Shown here piece after piece: positions 7,493 through 15,480 of a DNA stretch of 30,530 bases (its first letter is position 1; every line of letters starts with the position of its first letter). Under the pieces are notes generated by a model. It made no database searches and was not told the DNA's origin. It worked only from the letters and a program-made list of their open reading frames with translations. Where the stretch lies: positions 1 through 30,530 of the forward strand of contig DASZFS010000142.1 of NCBI GenBank assembly GCA_035939575.1, in the 5' to 3' direction. Position numbers and translations under genes: made by a program. The stretch comes from DATKHR01 sp035939575 (GTDB lineage Bacteria > Acidobacteriota > Vicinamibacteria > Vicinamibacterales > CAVVIG01).

Positions 7493-8065
7493 CTAGTCAT
7501 TGCCTCGCCCGCGACCCATGCTCGCCCGCTCGGTCGACGGCGGCACGATGTTCTTGGAGCGGAGGTAGACCGCCCCGGTCCCGTAGATCTCGTTCCCGTG
7601 CGCGATGAGGCCGAAGAGCGACGCGGCGCGCGTCACCTCGTTCTGGCCCTGCTTGATGAACTGCGTCGCATTCTCGTCGGTCGTCTGGGTGAACACGTCG
7701 TCGCACATCGCAAACGAATCGGCCAGCGCCTTGGTCACGTCGGCCTTGGTCTTGAGCTCCTGCTCGAGATTCTTGCCCTGCGCGGGGTTGGGCACGCCCT
7801 TCATGTTCGAGCACTGGCCCAATTGGCTCTGCGCGATATGCGCGATGACCTGCGCGAACGTGCGGGCTTCGGGCGTCGAGCCGGGCTTGAAGCTGTAGTC
7901 GGCCTCGGACATCTTCTCGGCTTCCTGCGTCAGATTGAGCTTGAGTCCCGCATACGCGCGCTGGAGGCTCGTCGCAAGCCCCACTTTCTGGCCGGCGGGC
8001 ATCTGTGAAAAGGCGACGCTGGCAAACAGCACCAGGACAGGAACGGCGTACAGGACACGTTTCAT
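7493..8065 (-). CDS. Secreted DinB-like four-helix protein
   Basis: A 190-residue protein with a clear Sec signal peptide (MKRVLYAVPVLVLFASVAFS, likely cleaved near residue 20). The mature part fits the DinB/YfiT-like helical bundle: SLQRAYAGLKLNLTQEAEKM, then YSFKPGSTPEARTFAQVIAHIAQSQ with His76, and LFGLIAHGNEIYG with His156. DinB proteins usually hold a metal through three histidines; two candidates are visible here. Family members include metal-dependent thiol transferases, but the secreted versions have no assigned function. The start is secure: AAGGAG lies seven bases before the ATG. The C-terminal tail (MGRGRGND) is Gly/Arg-rich. It is divergent from the DUF1080 gene. Confidence 0.88.
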   Translation of the reverse strand: MKRVLYAVPVLVLFASVAFSQMPAGQKVGLATSLQRAYAGLKLNLTQEAEKMSEADYSFKPGSTPEARTFAQVIAHIAQSQLGQCSNMKGVPNPAQGKNLEQELKTKADVTKALADSFAMCDDVFTQTTDENATQFIKQGQNEVTRAASLFGLIAHGNEIYGTGAVYLRSKNIVPPSTERASMGRGRGND

Positions 8066-8387
8066 CGACAGACTCCTTGTTTAGAACGTTGAGAACCGGG
8101 GCGGGGCCCCCCGGAGCGACAACACCGGGGGCATTGCCCCCGAGACGGCCGATGAAGGTATCACTTTTCCGCCGCGTCTGTGTCACACCGCGTCGACGCC
8201 TGTATGCTGGGGCCGCTTGACCCTGACGTTACATCAGGGCCGAAGATTTCTGCGAGGCATTCGGTGGTAATCGCGTATTCGAACACTGACCTGGCCGGAA
8301 TCGGACGATCGGCTGCGCATCCACGCCTCGCGCGCCTCGCAACGGACTGCGGGACGGCTGGCGCGCGTTGTGCTGACTCACGACGGC
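8066..8387. other. Divergent intergenic region with short palindromes
   Basis: This is about 320 bases between the divergent DinB-like and DUF1080-like genes. It holds the DinB ribosome-binding site (8073-8078), a perfect hairpin CGGGGGC-ATT-GCCCCCG (8126-8142), and an inverted repeat CCCTGA-N7-TCAGGG (8221-8239) next to a TTGACC at 8218. No convincing -10 box pairs with it. A plus-strand frame from about 8180 crosses the area but looks non-coding. I see no RNA gene. Confidence 0.4.
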
Positions 8388-9092
8388 ATGAATGGCATGC
8401 GTCGGGTCTCGATCGCGCTGATTCCGGCTCTCGTCGCTCTTTTCGCCTACGTCATCCGGGCGCAGTCCGGACAGTCCTGGGAAACGGCGCTGACGACTGC
8501 TTCGAATCTCACGCTGCACGGAGCGCAGGCATCAGTAGTGACGCACCTGGGGCATCCGGCTCTCCGACTGATCGAGGAGCCGCGCTACGACGGCTACTCG
8601 TATGCGGTTGTGACGGGTCCGGTTCTGCAGGACGGTCGGATCGAAGCCGACGTCGCGGGGCGGCCCGCCCAGGGCGCCCCGGACGGGGCGCGAGGGTTTG
8701 TGGGCCTTGCCTTCAGAGTCAGAAACGATCACTCAGCCTTCGAGTGCTTCTATCTGCGCCCCACCAACGGCCGCGCCGACGATCAACTGCGCCGGAATCA
8801 TTCGACGCAGTACATCTCTCATCCCGATTTTCCCTGGGAGCGGCTCCGCGGGGAGACACCGGGCGTCTACGAGTCGTACGTGGACATGGTGGCCGGCGAG
8901 TGGACGCACATCCGCGTCGAGTTCCACGGGCGGCGCGGTGAGCTCTACGTGAACCGCGCGCCGCAGCCCGTGCTGATCGTGAACGATCTCAAGCTCACGC
9001 CGGCGACGGGTGGCGTGGCGCTGTGGATAGGCGCGAACACCGAAGCGTTCTTTCGAGACCTTCGAGTCAGCGCGGCGACCAGCGGCGACTAG
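8388..9092 (+). CDS. Secreted concanavalin-like (DUF1080/LamG-type) domain protein
   Basis: A 234-residue protein with a signal peptide (MRRVSIALIPALVALFAYVIRA, starting at the second Met) and one beta-sandwich domain. Segments such as GFVGLAFRVRNDHSAFECFYLRP, GEWTHIRVEFHGRRGELYVNR and GGVALWIGANTEAFFRDLRV are the usual strand pattern of DUF1080 and LamG-like proteins. These bind or hydrolyse glycans, mostly outside the cytoplasm. No catalytic residues can be named, so binding is as likely as hydrolysis. The frame opens at a GTG at 8370; ATGs at 8388 and 8397 fit the signal peptide better and neither has a clear Shine-Dalgarno. It appears monocistronic and convergent with nrdJ. Confidence 0.82.
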   Translation: MNGMRRVSIALIPALVALFAYVIRAQSGQSWETALTTASNLTLHGAQASVVTHLGHPALRLIEEPRYDGYSYAVVTGPVLQDGRIEADVAGRPAQGAPDGARGFVGLAFRVRNDHSAFECFYLRPTNGRADDQLRRNHSTQYISHPDFPWERLRGETPGVYESYVDMVAGEWTHIRVEFHGRRGELYVNRAPQPVLIVNDLKLTPATGGVALWIGANTEAFFRDLRVSAATSGD

Positions 9093-9107
9093 AGCAATTC
9101 TCAGAAT

Positions 9108-9260
9108 AGGGTTGAAGACTCATGGCCGCGTGCAGTTGCCTACGCCCTCGAGTCCTAACGACCCCTTACAACCCGTTGACGATCTTGGACAATCTTCGAA
9201 AATCTTGACCTTGGGGCGAGGCAACTGCACGCGGCCCCTTCATAGATGAGTCTTCAGCCC
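9108..9260. repeat. Inverted-repeat element between convergent genes (two arms of a dispersed repeat)
   Basis: The left arm GGCCGCGTGCAGTTGCCT (9124-9141) is the exact reverse complement of the right arm at 9219-9236. A second pair, TGAAGACTCAT (9113-9123) and ATGAGTCTTCA (9246-9256), extends the match, with a 9-base insertion (9237-9245) in the right arm. The arms are 77 bases apart. A solo relative lies at 4405-4469. The element could fold into a long hairpin between the 3' ends of the DUF1080 and nrdJ genes. It resembles a MITE or a paired REP element. Confidence 0.8.
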
Positions 9261-9337
9261 GCCGCAGAGAGTCTCAGCCGATGCGGGCCCGACCCCAACA
9301 ACTGTCCTTGATTTCAGCCCGACCTCCGAGTCTTCAG

Positions 9338-12300
9338 CTAGGCGCAGCCGCTCGTGTTGCCGCAGTTGACGCATTTATAGCACGCGCCGCTGCGAATCAT
9401 GATGGACCCGCACGTCGAGCACGGCGGCGCATCCTCCTGATTCTGAATGGTCGAGAACAGGCCCGCAGAGGCCGCCTGCGCCGGGGCGGTCGGGGTCAGC
9501 GTGTGGCCGTGCTCGTCATGATCACTCCGGGGTCCCTCCCCCGGACCACTCCGGGGTCCCTCTCCCGGACCACTCCGGGGTCCCTCCCCCGGACTCATCT
9601 CCCGGCCGTTTACGCCGGCGTGAAACTGCGCCTCGGGCGACAGGAACTTGGACGCCAGCCAGCGGAAGATGTAGTCCACGATCGACTTCGCGAACCGGAT
9701 CTCGGGATTGCGCGTCATGCCCGATGGCTCGAAGCGGACGTGGCTGAACTTGTCGACGAGGGCCTGGAGCGGCACGCCGTACTGGAGCGCGTAGGAAATC
9801 GCCTGCGCGAACGCGTCCGCGAACCCTGAGATCGTCGAGCCTTCCTTCGCCATCACGAGGAAGATCTCGCCCGGCTGACCGTCCTCGAACAGGCCGACCG
9901 TGATGTAGCCCTCGTGGCCCTGGATGTCGAACTTGTGGGTGATCGCGTGGCGCTCGTCCGGCAGCTTGCGCCGCACCGGCTGCGTGACCATCTGCAGGGC
10001 CGCCTGCGTCAGCTCCGCGGGGGTCTTGTCCTTGGACGTGTTGAGCGGCTGAGTGCGCTTGCTGCCGTCGCGGTAGATCGAGATGGCCTTCGCGCCCAGC
10101 TTCCACGACTGGATGTACGCCTGCATGATCTCGTCGACCGTCGCTTCCTTCGGGACGTTCACGGTCTTCGAGATGGCACCCGAGATGAACGGCTGCGTCG
10201 CGCCCATCATCTTGATGTGGCCCATGTAATGGATCGACCGCTGGCCCTTGGCGGCCTTGAACGCGCAGTCGAACACGGCGAGGTGCGACTCGCGGAGTTC
10301 CGGCGCGCCCTCAATCGTCTCGTTCTTGTCGATGTAGTTGACGATCGCGTCCACTTGCGGCTGCGTATAACCGAGCTTCCGCAGCGCCATCGGCACGGTC
10401 TGGTTGACGATCTTCATCAGCCCGCCGCCGACGAGCTTCTTGTACTTCACGAGCGCGATGTCGGGCTCGACGCCGGTCGTATCGCAGTCCATCATGAAGC
10501 CGATGGTGCCGGTCGGCGCGAGCACGGTGGCCTGCGCGTTGCGGTACCCGAACTGCTCGCCCAGCTCGACGGCATCGTCCCACGACGCGCGTGCGGCCTG
10601 ATACAAATCGGCGGGGACGTTGCGGGCGTTGACGTCGCGCATCGCATCGCGATGCTTCCGCATGACCCGCATGAACGGCGCGGCGTTGGACGCGTAGCCG
10701 GCAAACGGGCCGCCGTGATCGCGCGCGATCCGCGCGGACTGCGCGTATGCCTCGCCGGTCATCAGCGCCGTGAGCGCCGCGGCGTAGTCGCGGCCGGCGT
10801 CACTGTCGTACGGCAGGCCGCGCGACATCAGCAGCGCACCCAGGTTCGCGTAGCCGAGGCCGAGGGGGCGATACGCGTGCGAGTTCTCACCGATCGCCGG
10901 CGTCGGGTAGCTCGCGTTGTCGATGATGATCTCCTGGGCCGTAATCAGCGTCCGGATGGCAGCGGCATAGGCGACGACGTCGAACTCGATGTGGTTGGCA
11001 TCGCCCTTCGTGAGATCGCCTTTGCCGGCATCTTCACCCACGATTTTCACGAACTTCATCAGGTTGATCGACGCGAGGTTGCACGCGGAGTCATTGAGGA
11101 ACATGTACTCCGAGCAGGGATTGCTCGCGTGGATGCGATCGGTCTGGGGGCACGTGTGCCACTCGTTGACCGTGGTGTCGAACTGCATGCCCGGGTCGCC
11201 GCAGACGTGCGTGCCCTCCGCGATGAGGCGCATCAGATCGCGCGCCCGGTAGGTGTCGACCACGGCGCCGCTGGTCACAGCGTGGGTGTCCCACTCGGCG
11301 CCGTCCATCACCGCGCGCATGAAGTCGTCGGTGACGCGCACGCTGTTGTTCGAGTTCTGGAAGAAGACCGACGAGTACGCCGGACCGGTGAACGAGCCGT
11401 CGTAACCGGCGTCGATGAGCGCCCAGGCCTTCTTCTCTTCTTCGACTTTGCAGTTGATGAACTCCACGATGTCGGGGTGATCGGCGTTGAGGATCACCAT
11501 CTTGGCCGCGCGGCGCGTCTTGCCGCCCGACTTGATGACGCCGGCAAACGCGTCGTAGCCCTTCATGAAGCTCACCGGGCCCGAGGCGGTACCGCCGCCG
11601 GCCAGCAGTTCCCTCGACGACCGGATGGTCGAGAGGTTCGTGCCCGTGCCAGAACCGAACTTGAAGAGCATCCCTTCGGTCCTCGCCAGCCTGAGGATCG
11701 AGTCCATCGTGTCCTGCACGGAGTTGATGAAGCACGCCGAGCACTGCGGCGCCCTCTCGAACCCGCAGTTGAACCAGACGGGGCTGTTGAAGGCGGCTTT
11801 CTGATGGACGAGGATGTGCTTCAGGTCGTCGCTGAATGCGCGCAGGTCCTCTTCGCTCGCGAAGTACTTCTGCGACCGCGCCCAGTCCGTGATCGTGTTC
11901 ACGACCCGGCCAATGAGCTGGCGGACGCTCCGCTCGCGATCCGGCGTGCCGATCTGGCCGCGGAAGTACTTCGACACCACGATGTTCGTGGCCTGCTGCG
12001 ACCAGGCCTTCGGGATCTCGACGTCTCGCTGCTCGAAGACGACTTCGCCACGCTCGTTGCCAATCAGCGCCGAGCGCATCTCCCATTCGACCTCATCGAA
12101 CGGGTCAACCTTCCCGGCGTTGGCCGCGGTGAAGAATCGAGGAAAGGTCAAGCCGGGGGGCGTCGCCTTCGATTTCTCTGCTCCGGGGTCCCTCCCGCGG
12201 TCCGCTCCAGCGTCATTCGCCCGGTCTCGCGGTGTCTCCACCTGGCCAGGGGTCGACGTCGCTGATGCCGCTGATGTTCCTGATGTTCCTGATGTTCCTG

Positions 12301-12391
12301 ACAGGGGGCTCATCCCGACCTGCGCGCTCGATCCACTCTCGGCCGTCTGCTGGCCGGCACCTGCGGCTTGAATGGCAGCACGTTCCTTCAT
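9338..12391 (-). CDS. nrdJ: Adenosylcobalamin-dependent (class II) ribonucleotide reductase
   Basis: Reduces ribonucleotides to deoxyribonucleotides with vitamin B12 and without oxygen. The 1017 residues include an early core FNSPVWFNCGF (201-211), MLFKFGSGTGTNLSTIRSSRE (241-261), the active-site motif NPCSE (424-428), PTGTIGFMMDCDTTGVEPDIALVKYK and a C-terminal TSCPxD-type region. It ends with a zinc-ribbon and redox tail (Cys991, 994, 1004, 1007, 1010, 1016). Two linkers are unusual: an N-terminal Ser/Thr/Gly-rich extension (about 20-78) and three copies of (S/G)PGEGPRS before the zinc ribbon (933-956), both made by DNA tandem repeats. The ATG at 12391 follows GGAG by eight bases; the TTG at 12409 is less likely. 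Two NrdR-like boxes cover the upstream promoter. Confidence 0.96.
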   Translation of the reverse strand: MKERAAIQAAGAGQQTAESGSSAQVGMSPLSGTSGTSGTSAASATSTPGQVETPRDRANDAGADRGRDPGAEKSKATPPGLTFPRFFTAANAGKVDPFDEVEWEMRSALIGNERGEVVFEQRDVEIPKAWSQQATNIVVSKYFRGQIGTPDRERSVRQLIGRVVNTITDWARSQKYFASEEDLRAFSDDLKHILVHQKAAFNSPVWFNCGFERAPQCSACFINSVQDTMDSILRLARTEGMLFKFGSGTGTNLSTIRSSRELLAGGGTASGPVSFMKGYDAFAGVIKSGGKTRRAAKMVILNADHPDIVEFINCKVEEEKKAWALIDAGYDGSFTGPAYSSVFFQNSNNSVRVTDDFMRAVMDGAEWDTHAVTSGAVVDTYRARDLMRLIAEGTHVCGDPGMQFDTTVNEWHTCPQTDRIHASNPCSEYMFLNDSACNLASINLMKFVKIVGEDAGKGDLTKGDANHIEFDVVAYAAAIRTLITAQEIIIDNASYPTPAIGENSHAYRPLGLGYANLGALLMSRGLPYDSDAGRDYAAALTALMTGEAYAQSARIARDHGGPFAGYASNAAPFMRVMRKHRDAMRDVNARNVPADLYQAARASWDDAVELGEQFGYRNAQATVLAPTGTIGFMMDCDTTGVEPDIALVKYKKLVGGGLMKIVNQTVPMALRKLGYTQPQVDAIVNYIDKNETIEGAPELRESHLAVFDCAFKAAKGQRSIHYMGHIKMMGATQPFISGAISKTVNVPKEATVDEIMQAYIQSWKLGAKAISIYRDGSKRTQPLNTSKDKTPAELTQAALQMVTQPVRRKLPDERHAITHKFDIQGHEGYITVGLFEDGQPGEIFLVMAKEGSTISGFADAFAQAISYALQYGVPLQALVDKFSHVRFEPSGMTRNPEIRFAKSIVDYIFRWLASKFLSPEAQFHAGVNGREMSPGEGPRSGPGEGPRSGPGEGPRSDHDEHGHTLTPTAPAQAASAGLFSTIQNQEDAPPCSTCGSIMIRSGACYKCVNCGNTSGCA
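9523..9594. repeat. 24-bp minisatellite, three units, in frame in nrdJ
   Basis: Three units starting CACTCCGGGGTCCCTC lie at 9523-9546, 9547-9570 and 9571-9594, with a single substitution in the middle unit. On the coding strand each adds eight residues (GPGEGPRS), so changes in copy number keep the frame. A diverged copy of the same DNA motif is at 12180-12209, in the other linker of the gene. Confidence 0.9.
12180..12209. repeat. Diverged single copy of the 24-bp nrdJ repeat motif
   Basis: GCTCCGGGGTCCCTCCC at 12180-12196, followed by GCGGTCCGCTCC, matches the repeat unit at 9523-9594 with few changes. It encodes part of the disordered N-terminal extension of NrdJ, in a different reading phase from the C-terminal units. 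Confidence 0.7.
12262..12297. repeat. 9-bp tandem repeat in the N-terminal coding region of nrdJ
   Basis: CTGATGTTC is repeated three times (12271-12297) after a degenerate unit CTGATGCCG (12262-12270). On the coding strand it gives the SGTSGTSGTS stretch of the disordered N-terminus. The unit is a multiple of three, so the frame tolerates slippage. Confidence 0.85.
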
Positions 12392-12577
12392 CGATTCTGC
12401 TCCGATCAACGGTACCGACGACCCCCCGCCCCGGGGGCCGAACGGTGGGCTTTAGTGATTAGTCCGCGCGCGGAATGTTGATGGCAACCTTCGAGAAGCT
12501 GGGGTCCTCGTCAGTCGGCCTGTTCGCGCTACGGCGAGCAAATATGCGCTCGCCGTTCGCGTTTGTCAAGCGTGTAA

Positions 12578-12625
12578 ACACCACATATTGTGCCTTTCTT
12601 TTAGGGCAGTCGCAAGATGTTGACT
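12578..12625 (-). promoter_or_regulatory. nrdJ promoter with two NrdR-like boxes
   Basis: ACACCACATATTGTGC (12578-12593) and TCGCAAGATGTTGACT (12610-12625) each match 8 of 10 positions of the NrdR-box core CWATATATWG. Their cores start 32 bp apart, three helical turns, as is typical for NrdR pairs. On the minus strand a promoter TTGCGA (12615-12610), 17 bp, CACAAT (12592-12587) lies under them, so one box covers each promoter element. This fits repression by NrdR when dNTP pools are full. Confidence 0.65.
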
Positions 12626-12949
12626 TTTGTGCATGGCTGTGCAAATTCGTGAAACGGCAGGCGGGAGGCTGCCTTTCGGCGCCTCCCCTGGTGCACAGGC
12701 AGGTTGTGTGGAAGTCGTGTTGTCCCGCCGCAGGATGCGTCGGGAACGAGGTTGGTCCCCGAAAAAGCAAGCGGGGTGCCACGTCGTGTGCCTCTGAAAA
12801 CGCCTGAAAAACTCAACGGCGTGCGTGCGGTTGAGCACAATCGTGTCGAGGAATGGGTAGGGGCCTACACAGTGTGTTCGGGAATCCCACAACCAGTTGA
12901 GGAATGACGATTGAGGATTGCTGACTTAATCCACAACTCATCTTCAATC

Positions 12950-12977
12950 AATCCGCAATCCGCAATCCACAATCCGG
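12950..12977. repeat. Heptanucleotide array, four units
   Basis: Four head-to-tail units, AATCCGC, AATCCGC, AATCCAC and AATCCGG, lie just after the stop of the proline-rich lipoprotein gene (which ends at 12984). The neighbouring DNA (12901-12949) contains scattered related pieces such as AATCCACAA and GATTGAGGATTG, so the array is probably the intact part of a longer decayed one. Confidence 0.8.
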
Positions 12978-12983
12978 AATTCA

Positions 12984-13622
12984 TCACCGCCCCCCCAGCT
13001 GGGTGGCGAGCGCTGCGGCTTTGTCGGCGAGGCTCTTGGCGAACACGAGATTCTTCCCGCGTACCGCCGTGTCGGCCTGTTGAATGAATCGTTTCGCGGT
13101 GTCGTACTGCGTGCGGGCGTCGTTGTTAAGATTCCGGTAGTCGATGCGGTTCAGGTCGCTCGCGGCCCTGGCGAGGGTCGCGCGGATGTTCCGCTCGACT
13201 TCGCCTTCGGCTTCCGCGGGGGTTGTCTGTAACGTCGGCGGCTTCGCCGGTTCCTCCGGCTTTGCCGGCTCCTCGGTCGCCGGCTCGGGCTTGGGCGGTT
13301 CCGGCTTCGGCACGTCGGCGGCGGTCGCGCCGGGACGCGGCTGCTCGCGCGCCGGCGGCGCCGGCCGCGGGCGCGGCGGCGCGCTGCGCGCGGGCTCCTG
13401 AATCAGCGGGACCGGCGGCAACGGCTCGTCGGATTCGTTCGACTCGATGTCACGCGGCGGAGGCGCGGGCATCTCGAGGGGCGGTACGTCCGCGATCGCC
13501 TTGGCCTTCGGACGCGCGCACGCCGTGCCCAGGAGCGCCAGCATGCAGAAATGCAGGAGCGCAAGCGCGAAAGCGCCCCCCGGGCGCCTCCGGTGCATTC
13601 GTGCCCTCATGCGTGCTGGCAT
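12984..13622 (-). CDS. Proline-rich putative lipoprotein with C-terminal helical domain
   Basis: A 212-residue protein. A basic N-terminus and hydrophobic stretch (17-34) end in LLGTAC, a loose lipobox with Cys35 as the probable lipidated residue. The middle (about 45-135) is Pro/Glu/Ala-rich and likely extended, with repeats of KPEPPKPEPA and EEPAKP type. The last 75 residues form a charged helical segment (VERNIRATLARAASDLNRIDY to AKSLADKAAALATQLGG), reminiscent of helical periplasmic spacer proteins. No enzyme motif is visible. The start has GAGGA eight bases upstream, overlapping the kinase stop region; the 12-base gap shows it is in the same operon as the kinase and regulator. A role in envelope sensing is inference from that position. 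Confidence 0.82.
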   Translation of the reverse strand: MPARMRARMHRRRPGGAFALALLHFCMLALLGTACARPKAKAIADVPPLEMPAPPPRDIESNESDEPLPPVPLIQEPARSAPPRPRPAPPAREQPRPGATAADVPKPEPPKPEPATEEPAKPEEPAKPPTLQTTPAEAEGEVERNIRATLARAASDLNRIDYRNLNNDARTQYDTAKRFIQQADTAVRGKNLVFAKSLADKAAALATQLGGR

Positions 13623-13634
13623 GTCGATGTTCCT

Positions 13635-15476
13635 CTAGGCCTGCGGCAACAGGACGCGAAACGTCGTCCCTCCCCCTGGTGTTGACTCTACCTCAATCTC
13701 ACCGTCGTGCATCTGCACCGTGCGGTAAACCATCGAGAGGCCGATCCCGCTTCCCCTTTCCTTCGTCGTGAAATACAGATCGAAGATGCGCTGCAGGTGC
13801 TCCGGCCTGATCCCGACCCCGGTATCGGCGACAGAAACCGCTACGCGGCGCCCCCGGACTGGCTCGCAGTGCACCCGAAGCGTGCCCCCGCTCGGCATCG
13901 CCTGGCAGGCATTGAGCGCCAGGTTCAGGAACGCCTGACGAAGCATCGCCAGGTCGCCGTTCACGTCCGGCACGCCGTCGCACTCCACGACCAGCTGGAC
14001 GCCAGCCCGGTCGGCCTCCGGGCTGATGATGGGGATCACCTCGTCGAACAGCGCGCGGAGGCTGACAGGCTGCAGCTTGAGATCCTCTGGCCGCGTGAAC
14101 TTCAGGAATCCCTGGACCACTTCGTCGAGCCTGCGGATTTCGTTGGCGATGACGTCCACATGCTCGAGCGCTTCGCTCTGGTCGAGCGCCGGCGGCGCGA
14201 CGGCCGTCACGCCGGCGCCAGCCGCGACCAGTCGCGGCGATCCACGCCGCGCCGCGAACTGCTGCCGGAGCAGCTCGAGATGAATCATCATCGCGTTGAG
14301 CGGATTCTTCACCTCGTGAGCGACTCCCGCAGACAGCCGCCCCAGCGCCGCCAGCTTCCGCGAATACCGGATCGTCGACTGCACCTGGCTCAGGTACTCC
14401 AGATTCCTCGCCACCAGCATGATGCCCACGAGATCGCCCTTCGGGTCGTTGATCGCATGGGTCATCACCAGACGCTCACCCGAATCGCCAAACGTGGCGG
14501 AGAGCGGTCCGCGTGACTGCCGGCTGACGAGCGTCTGCTCCGACAGCCGGCGCAGCGCGTGGTCGGCCGGGACGATGCTGTCGAGCGCGACGCTCGGAGC
14601 GGCAGCGGGAAGCAGCGCGCGCATCGCCGGATTCGCGAAGAGGAGCTCGCCGCGCGCGTTGACAATGGCCACGGCATCTTCCAGGTGCTCCACCGCCGAC
14701 TCCAGGTTCGCGACCTGCCCGGCCATGAGCGATCGGTCCGCGGACAGCTGTTCGCTGACCTCGTTGAAGAAGGTCCCGAGCTCGCCGAACTCGTCGTGCT
14801 GGTCCAGATTGAGCTGGACGCCGAATTCCCCGCGCCCGAGCCGCGTCAACCCGCTGCGGATGACGTGAATCGGCCGGAGGAGCAGCTGCGCCAGCAGCAT
14901 CGCCACGAACACCGCAATCCCGAGCGCCGCCAGTGCGGTCACGACCGCGGGCCCGAGCGATTCGTACAGCTCCTTTCGGATCAGCAGCGTCGAGACGCCG
15001 ATACGGATCGACCCGAAGTCGCGGCCGTCCAGCAGCAGCGGCTGGCGGATCTCCAGGTTGCGCCCTTGTCCTGTGAAGATGGCCGCCAGCTGCGAGAGCG
15101 CCGGCCTCTTCAACAGCGTATCGAGCGGATCGACCGGCCGCATCTCGGTGCCCTCGAGCGCACGGTCCACGTGCGCGACGGCATAGCCCCTCGCGTCAAC
15201 GAGCGCGGCGAACGTGACGTTGTCCGAGTAGAGGCTCGACTCCAGAATCGATCGCAATCCCGGGTCGGCGCGCAAGGCGAGCGGGTCCCCGTCCTTGACG
15301 ACCACTTCGCGCGCGCGCTGGTAGACCGCTTTGGCGATGAGCTCGGCCCGGGCTCGGCTCTCGTCGAGGCTGACGCTGGCCAGGCGCGACAGGAAGTACA
15401 GGCTCAGCAAGACGACGGACGCGCCGACGATCGACGTGACGCCGAGGACTTGCTTTCCCTTGATCCCGAGTCGCAT
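13635..15476 (-). CDS. Membrane sensor histidine kinase (HAMP-PAS-HisKA-HATPase)
   Basis: A 613-residue two-component sensor. Two membrane helices (about 10-30 and 176-200) bracket an extracytoplasmic sensor of roughly 145 residues. Then come HAMP (about 200-250), a PAS-like domain (about 258-365), the HisKA H-box SAGVAHEVKNPLNAM with phospho-acceptor His387, and the ATPase domain with N-box (LNLALNACQAMPSGG, 517-531), G1 DTGVGI (551-556) and GSGIGLSM (575-582). This is the NtrB/ZraS-like architecture that partners sigma-54 activators. The gene follows such a regulator on the same strand after about 100 bases, a gap made of heptamer repeats. No Shine-Dalgarno is visible before the ATG. It should phosphorylate that regulator. 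Confidence 0.94.
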   Translation of the reverse strand: MRLGIKGKQVLGVTSIVGASVVLLSLYFLSRLASVSLDESRARAELIAKAVYQRAREVVVKDGDPLALRADPGLRSILESSLYSDNVTFAALVDARGYAVAHVDRALEGTEMRPVDPLDTLLKRPALSQLAAIFTGQGRNLEIRQPLLLDGRDFGSIRIGVSTLLIRKELYESLGPAVVTALAALGIAVFVAMLLAQLLLRPIHVIRSGLTRLGRGEFGVQLNLDQHDEFGELGTFFNEVSEQLSADRSLMAGQVANLESAVEHLEDAVAIVNARGELLFANPAMRALLPAAAPSVALDSIVPADHALRRLSEQTLVSRQSRGPLSATFGDSGERLVMTHAINDPKGDLVGIMLVARNLEYLSQVQSTIRYSRKLAALGRLSAGVAHEVKNPLNAMMIHLELLRQQFAARRGSPRLVAAGAGVTAVAPPALDQSEALEHVDVIANEIRRLDEVVQGFLKFTRPEDLKLQPVSLRALFDEVIPIISPEADRAGVQLVVECDGVPDVNGDLAMLRQAFLNLALNACQAMPSGGTLRVHCEPVRGRRVAVSVADTGVGIRPEHLQRIFDLYFTTKERGSGIGLSMVYRTVQMHDGEIEVESTPGGGTTFRVLLPQA

Positions 15477-15480
15477 GGCT

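Larger units (their letters stand above)
12392..12983. other. Long intergenic region upstream of nrdJ
   Basis: This is about 590 bases with lower GC than the genes around it. It contains the nrdJ ribosome-binding site, a 9-bp inverted repeat with an 8-base loop (12531-12556, ACGGCGAGC and GCTCGCCGT) in the presumed leader, the promoter with two NrdR-like boxes (12578-12625) and a heptamer array (12950-12977). Several overlapping frames of about 100 codons exist on both strands; none has a recognisable domain or a ribosome-binding site, and I treat them as chance. I looked for a cobalamin riboswitch B12 box and did not find one. Confidence 0.55.

Noticed and set aside
8126..8142. Hairpin CGGGGGC-ATT-GCCCCCG as a terminator
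   Set aside because: It lies upstream of both divergent genes, not after a 3' end, and has no T-run.
8180..8941. Plus-strand frame of 253 codons overlapping the DUF1080 gene
   Set aside because: Out-of-frame Arg/Ser-rich translation; the overlapping frame has a signal peptide and a recognisable fold.
9914..12265. Plus-strand open frame of 783 codons opposite nrdJ
   Set aside because: It is the antisense shadow of a clearly identified enzyme; its translation is Arg/Val/Asp-rich with no domain.
12459..12892. Overlapping frames of about 100 codons upstream of nrdJ
   Set aside because: No ribosome-binding site, no domain and they cover the promoter and NrdR boxes.
12392..12900. Cobalamin riboswitch upstream of nrdJ
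   Set aside because: No B12 box (GCCACTG) or its surrounding pattern is visible on the minus strand.
12950..12977. CRISPR array
   Set aside because: The 7-bp units are contiguous with no spacers, so it is a simple tandem repeat.
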